The notes beneath the pieces were generated by a model. The model was not told the origin of the DNA. It saw only the letters and a list, made by a program, of their open reading frames with translations, and made no database searches. From contig CALGAP010000010.1 of assembly GCA_937958995.1 (NCBI GenBank), forward strand, positions 1 to 64,000: a stretch of 64,000 nucleotides of DNA. The letters are read 5' to 3'. This stretch comes from an uncultured Chitinophagaceae bacterium (GTDB lineage: Bacteria; Bacteroidota; Bacteroidia; Chitinophagales; Chitinophagaceae). Below, piece after piece: positions 59,991 through 64,000 of the stretch (the stretch's first letter is position 1; each line of letters starts with the position of its first letter). The translations under genes were made by a program, and so were the position numbers.

Positions 59991-60983
59991 CTAATACGCC
60001 CATTTTACCAGCGTAGCACCCCAGGTAAATCCACCGCCAAAAGCAGCCAGTACCAGGTTGTCGCCTTTCTTCAGTTGTTTTTCCCACTCCCACAGGCAAA
60101 GCGGAATGGTGGCGGCAGTGGTATTGCCATAGCGTTGAATGTTCAACATCACTTTATCGGGAGAGAGACCAATGCGATCGGCAGTGGCATCGATGATGCG
60201 TTTGTTGGCCTGGTGCGGAACCAGCCAGGAAATATCTGCGCCAGTCATATTATTTCTTTCCAACAGTTCGGCGCTCACGTCGGCCATACCTTTTACGGCG
60301 TATTTAAAAACGGGCTGACCTTCCTGGTAAGCAAAATGTTCCTTGTTGGCAACAGTCTCCATGCTGGCCGGGCGCAATGATCCGCCTGCCTTCATGTGCA
60401 GGTAAGGAGCACCTGAGCCATCGCTGCGCAGAATGCTGTCTTGCACGCCATAGCCTTCGGTGTTGGGTTCCAGCAGCACGGCGCCGGCGCCATCGCCAAA
60501 GATGATGCAGGTGGCACGGTCGCTGTAATCAATAATGGAACTCATTTTGTCGGCCCCTACCACCACCACTTTTTTATATCGGCCGCTTTCGATGAGCGAA
60601 GCGCCCGTGGTAAGGGAATATAAAAAGCCCGAGCAGGCGGCCAGCAGGTCGAAGCCCCAGGCATTTTTTGCTCCCAGCTTGTGGCAGGATATGTTGGCGG
60701 TAGAGGGGAACATCATATCGGGGGTAACGGTGCCCACGATCAGGGCATCTATTTCAAGGGGGTCTATACCTCTTTTCCTGCAAAGCTCCTGCACGGCCGG
60801 AACTACCATATCGGATGTGGCCTTGCCTTCGCCTTTAAGAATTCTTCTCTCTTCGATGCCGGTTCGGGTTCGGATCCATTCGTCGTTGGTGTCAACCATT
60901 TTTTCCAGGTCAAAATTGGTAAGCCTGTCTTCCGGAACAAATCCACCCACCGCGGTGATGGCTGCTGATATTTTTGCACTCAT
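59991..60983 (-). CDS. fabH: Beta-ketoacyl-ACP synthase III
   Basis: A 330-residue condensing enzyme that starts fatty-acid chains from acyl-CoA and malonyl-ACP. Catalytic triad: Cys in LAACSGFLYSL, His in WLVPHQANKRI and Asn in QRYGNTTAATIPL; AAFGGGFTWG near the end is the family signature. The N-terminus (AAITAVGGFVPEDRLTNFDLEK, TRTGIEERR) is typical. It is the first gene of a four-gene minus-strand string whose other members have no clear fatty-acid role. Other fabH copies, common in Bacteroidota, may exist elsewhere. Confidence 0.97.
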   Translation of the reverse strand: MSAKISAAITAVGGFVPEDRLTNFDLEKMVDTNDEWIRTRTGIEERRILKGEGKATSDMVVPAVQELCRKRGIDPLEIDALIVGTVTPDMMFPSTANISCHKLGAKNAWGFDLLAACSGFLYSLTTGASLIESGRYKKVVVVGADKMSSIIDYSDRATCIIFGDGAGAVLLEPNTEGYGVQDSILRSDGSGAPYLHMKAGGSLRPASMETVANKEHFAYQEGQPVFKYAVKGMADVSAELLERNNMTGADISWLVPHQANKRIIDATADRIGLSPDKVMLNIQRYGNTTAATIPLCLWEWEKQLKKGDNLVLAAFGGGFTWGATLVKWAY

Positions 60984-61098
60984 GTATTTACTGCGCTATT
61001 TAGCTATTGAGAAATAATGGGTAATAAGTATAAGCGGGCAAAATTAACGCATTTTGATTTCCAATGTTGTAAAGCTTACATTTCCCTATTTTCGCGGC

Positions 61099-61683
61099 AT
61101 GATTGCATTTGTCCGTGGGCATTTTATCCATAAATCACCCGCCGTGGTGGTGGTAGATGTAAATGGCGTGGGCTATGAACTACAGATCAGCTTAAATACC
61201 TACACGCAGATCCAACACCTGAAAGAGGGCATGCTGTATACGCACCTGCATATTCGTGAAGACGCCCATGTGCTGTTTGGCTTTTTTGAAGAGACTGAAA
61301 AAGAACTGTTTCTGCAACTGATTGGGGTGTCGGGCGTAGGTGCAGCAACAGCCCGGATGATGCTGTCTTCGATGAAACCAGATGAGCTCACCAGGGCCAT
61401 AGTGCAGGGAAATACCCGCCAGTTGGAGGGTATAAAAGGTATCGGGAAAAAGTCGGCCGAGCGCATAATATTGGAACTGAAGGATAAATTAGGAAAGCTA
61501 CGTACCGCGCCAAATATTTCTCCATTGATTGACAATACGTTGGAGCAAGATGCGTTAAATGCTCTGATTACGCTGGGGATACCTCGTTCGACTGGTGAAC
61601 AGGCCATTCAAAAGGTATTGAAAGCGGAGCCGGACCTCAAGGCGGTTGAGGATATCATTAAGAAAGCACTTAAAACAATCTAA
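61099..61683 (+). CDS. ruvA: Holliday junction branch migration protein RuvA
   Basis: A 194-residue RuvA, which binds four-way DNA junctions and loads RuvB. OB domain I (IAFVRGHFIHKSPAVVVVDVNGVGYEL), helix-hairpin-helix domain II (ELFLQLIGVSGVGAATARMMLSSM and GNTRQLEGIKGIGKKSAERIILELKDKLG) and the RuvB-binding domain III (LEQDALNALITLGIPRSTGEQAIQKVLK) are complete. ATG 61099 is chosen; the frame upstream to 61054 is not family-like. TATTTTCG, one base off a -7 element, lies about 10 bp upstream of the ATG. sprA follows after 47 bp, the Bacteroidota order. Confidence 0.97.
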   Translation: MIAFVRGHFIHKSPAVVVVDVNGVGYELQISLNTYTQIQHLKEGMLYTHLHIREDAHVLFGFFEETEKELFLQLIGVSGVGAATARMMLSSMKPDELTRAIVQGNTRQLEGIKGIGKKSAERIILELKDKLGKLRTAPNISPLIDNTLEQDALNALITLGIPRSTGEQAIQKVLKAEPDLKAVEDIIKKALKTI

Positions 61684-61730
61684 GCCTATTGGATTTGGAA
61701 CTCTACCTAACTAATTCTTGAGAAAAAAGA

Positions 61731-64000
61731 TTGGCCCGTTTATCTCATTTCATCATTCGTGTTGCAGTTACCTCTGTGCTGGTCGCTATCCTGGCAACCG
61801 CTACGGCATTGAGTGCCCGCGCGCAGGATACCACCAGGGCCGACAGAACGGATACGCTCAAATATCCCATCCACGACCGGTATGGTGACCCCTTCAGCAA
61901 CCCGGGCAGGAGGTCACTCGACCTGCGAACGCCGGCCAATATCCGGGACTCCATCGTTTACGATCCCAAGACCAAACAATACTATATCATCGAAAAGATT
62001 GGTGATTTCTATTACCGCAAACCCACCTACCTCACTTTCGATGAAATGATGCAGATTCAAAGCCGCCGCTATGAAGAAGATTATTTCCGCAAAAGGGCCA
62101 ATATCCTGAGCGGTCTTAACCGTAAGCTGCTGCGGCCCAAAATGTCGCTGACCGATAACCTGTTTAACCGCATTTTCGGAAATGGCAAGATTGAAATCCG
62201 TCCGCAGGGCGAGGTGAACATCATCGCGGGTTACCAGGGCCAAAATATCAAGAACCCCGCTTTGCCTGAACGCGCGCGCCGCAATGGTGGTTTTGACTTC
62301 GACATGAACGCCAACCTGAGCGTTATCGGAAATATCGGCGACAAACTGAAACTGCCGATTAATTATAATACCCTCGCCAATTTCGATTTCGAAAACCAGT
62401 TGAAACTCGACTATACGGGCACCGACGATGAAATCATCAAACGCATTGAGGCGGGTAATGTGTCCTTTTCTTCCAAAGGATCGCTGATACCGGGTGCGCA
62501 GGGATTGTTTGGTTTGAAAACAACCTTGCAGTTTGGTAAACTGACCGTGACCGGTGTGCTGGCCAACCAGCGTTCGCAAAGGCAGTCACTAGGACTGCAG
62601 GGCGGCGCGGTAAATACCTATTTCGAGTTTAAGGCAAACGACTACGAGGAAAACAGGCACTTCCTGCTGGCGCAGTATTTCAGGCAACACTACAATGAAG
62701 CCATGAGCAGGCTGCCCATCGTTACCTCGCAGGTGCAAATACTTCGTATAGAGGTATGGGTTACCAACCGCAATGGCTCAACTACCGAGACAAGAGACGT
62801 GGTGGGCCTGATGGATTTGGGTGAATGCCCGGTTTATAATACCGCCAGCATTAATTGCGTGCCCAGTCCCGATGGTTCGGCCTTGCCCAATAACCAGGCC
62901 AACGACCTGTACACCCGCCTGCTCAACAGCGCGGGCAGCCGCGATCCTTCGCAAGTTACTTCGCAACTGATGGCCATGGGTCTGCGACCAGTGCAGGATT
63001 TTGAAAAGACATTTGCGCGCAAACTCAATCCCAGCGATTTTTATTATAACCCGCAGATAGGGTTTATTTCACTCAACCAGCCGCTGCAACCCGATGAAGT
63101 ACTGGCCGTGGCATTTCAGTACAGCTATAATGGAAAGATTTACCAGGTAGGTGAATTTTCACAAGACATTCCGCCGGACACTACCTCCGCTAAAGCTGGC
63201 ACACAAAAAGTGCTGTTCCTGAAATTGCTGAAGGCTACTTCGCAGCGTACCAACCTGCCTTTGTGGGACCTGATGATGAAGAACGTGTATTCGCTGAAAA
63301 CAAAAGACGGAAGCTACATCTCCAGCGTGCAGCCCGACGATTTCCAGCTGAATGTGTTGTATGAAGAGCCGAGCCTGGGTCAAAAAAGATTTTTGCCGGA
63401 AGGTTCGCGTCCCGGTGTGCCCCTGATCACGATATTAAATCTCGACCGGTTAAACAAGCGAAATGACCCGGCGCCGGATGGTATATTCGATTACCTGGAA
63501 GGATTTACGATCATTTCGCAACAGGCGAGAATTATTTTCCCATTGCTTGAACCCTTCGGGCGCGACCTGGACTCACTGGCGTTTGACGGGCAACCGCAGG
63601 AATTAAAGGATAAGTATGTCTATTATCCACTGTACGACACCATTAAAGAAATTGCGAAGACCTATGCCAACCTCGACCGGTATGTGATCAGTGGGTATGC
63701 GAAAGGACAATCAACTTCCGAGATAAGTCTTGGCGCCTTCAACGTGCCGCCCGGTTCGGTAACGGTAACCGCCGGCGGACAAACATTGGTGGAAAATGTT
63801 GACTACATAGTTGACTACAACCTCGGCACCATCCGTATCGTGAACCAGGCCATACTCAACTCGGGTATGCCGGTAAATGTGCAGTTTGAAAACAATGCGG
63901 GCTTTGGTATGCAGCAGCGAAACTTCCTCGGTGTGCGGCTTGACTATCTTGCCAAAGCCACTGCTAAAGAATCGTTGTCGATTGGTGCGTCGTTAGTAAG
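61731..64000 (+). CDS. sprA: Type IX secretion translocon protein SprA, 5' part
   Basis: The first 756 codons of SprA (Sov), the giant outer-membrane barrel that forms the type IX secretion channel; family members are about 2,400 residues, so the gene runs past the right edge. The frame opens with a signal peptide (SHFIIRVAVTSVLVAILATA, cleavage after SARAQ) and continues with PIHDRYGDPF, YYIIEKIGDFYYRKPTYLTFDEM and NIIAGYQGQNIKNPALPERA, characteristic of SprA. No ATG precedes the signal: the only suitable start is TTG at 61731, three codons after an in-frame TGA. It follows ruvA closely and is probably co-transcribed. Confidence 0.93.
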   Translation, partial: MARLSHFIIRVAVTSVLVAILATATALSARAQDTTRADRTDTLKYPIHDRYGDPFSNPGRRSLDLRTPANIRDSIVYDPKTKQYYIIEKIGDFYYRKPTYLTFDEMMQIQSRRYEEDYFRKRANILSGLNRKLLRPKMSLTDNLFNRIFGNGKIEIRPQGEVNIIAGYQGQNIKNPALPERARRNGGFDFDMNANLSVIGNIGDKLKLPINYNTLANFDFENQLKLDYTGTDDEIIKRIEAGNVSFSSKGSLIPGAQGLFGLKTTLQFGKLTVTGVLANQRSQRQSLGLQGGAVNTYFEFKANDYEENRHFLLAQYFRQHYNEAMSRLPIVTSQVQILRIEVWVTNRNGSTTETRDVVGLMDLGECPVYNTASINCVPSPDGSALPNNQANDLYTRLLNSAGSRDPSQVTSQLMAMGLRPVQDFEKTFARKLNPSDFYYNPQIGFISLNQPLQPDEVLAVAFQYSYNGKIYQVGEFSQDIPPDTTSAKAGTQKVLFLKLLKATSQRTNLPLWDLMMKNVYSLKTKDGSYISSVQPDDFQLNVLYEEPSLGQKRFLPEGSRPGVPLITILNLDRLNKRNDPAPDGIFDYLEGFTIISQQARIIFPLLEPFGRDLDSLAFDGQPQELKDKYVYYPLYDTIKEIAKTYANLDRYVISGYAKGQSTSEISLGAFNVPPGSVTVTAGGQTLVENVDYIVDYNLGTIRIVNQAILNSGMPVNVQFENNAGFGMQQRNFLGVRLDYLAKATAKESLSIGASLV

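Overview
The window looks like chromosome from a Bacteroidota member, most likely family Chitinophagaceae. The evidence is type IX secretion parts (PorD, SprA and a cargo protein with a C-terminal sorting domain), the Bacteroidota gene order bamD-rpoZ-coaBC-porD, the futalosine menaquinone pathway, promoters of the TTTG-N19-TAnnTTTG type, and near absence of Shine-Dalgarno sequences. It begins inside an rRNA operon (16S lies outside). No transposase, integrase, phage gene or CRISPR array is visible.

Layout. 1-3564: tRNA-Ile, tRNA-Ala, 23S, 5S, terminator. 3601-8000: a shortened AraC-type protein, a secreted beta-helix protein and ApbE. 8002-13626: TreS-maltokinase fusion, a Tat-exported oxidoreductase and a lipid kinase gene broken by an in-frame stop. 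13684-16696: universal stress protein, a glucosyl-3-phosphoglycerate synthase-like/HAD phosphatase fusion, and a glycine-rich RNA-binding protein. 16987-20308: rpsF-rpsR-rplI and htpG. 20447-27359: an RND efflux operon headed by an AraC regulator. 27538-32113: recJ, a polyprenyl synthase and an OmpA-type protein. 32278-37678: bamD, rpoZ, coaBC, porD, a DUF4296-type lipoprotein, scoA, scoB.

37688-49258 is the accessory part: four NarL-type response regulators, two histidine kinases with one membrane helix each, and three small seven-helix membrane proteins that share conserved positions. Two gene strings have the order membrane protein, kinase, regulator, which suggests split sensor systems. 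One string is headed by an unrecognised 125-residue protein. Two roughly 115-bp copies of a repeat with inverted ends lie upstream of the two stand-alone regulators. A TPM-domain protein, a DUF1080 protein and a porin-like barrel lie among them.

49387-64000 returns to housekeeping genes: class IV aminotransferase, mqnD and mqnB, two tandem 6-pyruvoyl-tetrahydropterin synthase paralogues with folE, fabD, a VOC protein, an S41 peptidase, a fabH/PLP-enzyme/amidohydrolase/GNAT operon, ruvA, and the start of sprA, which runs off the right edge.

Many intergenic gaps hold long inverted repeats, including a perfect 42-bp pair between htpG and the efflux operon. All functional statements come from reading motifs; no database search was run.
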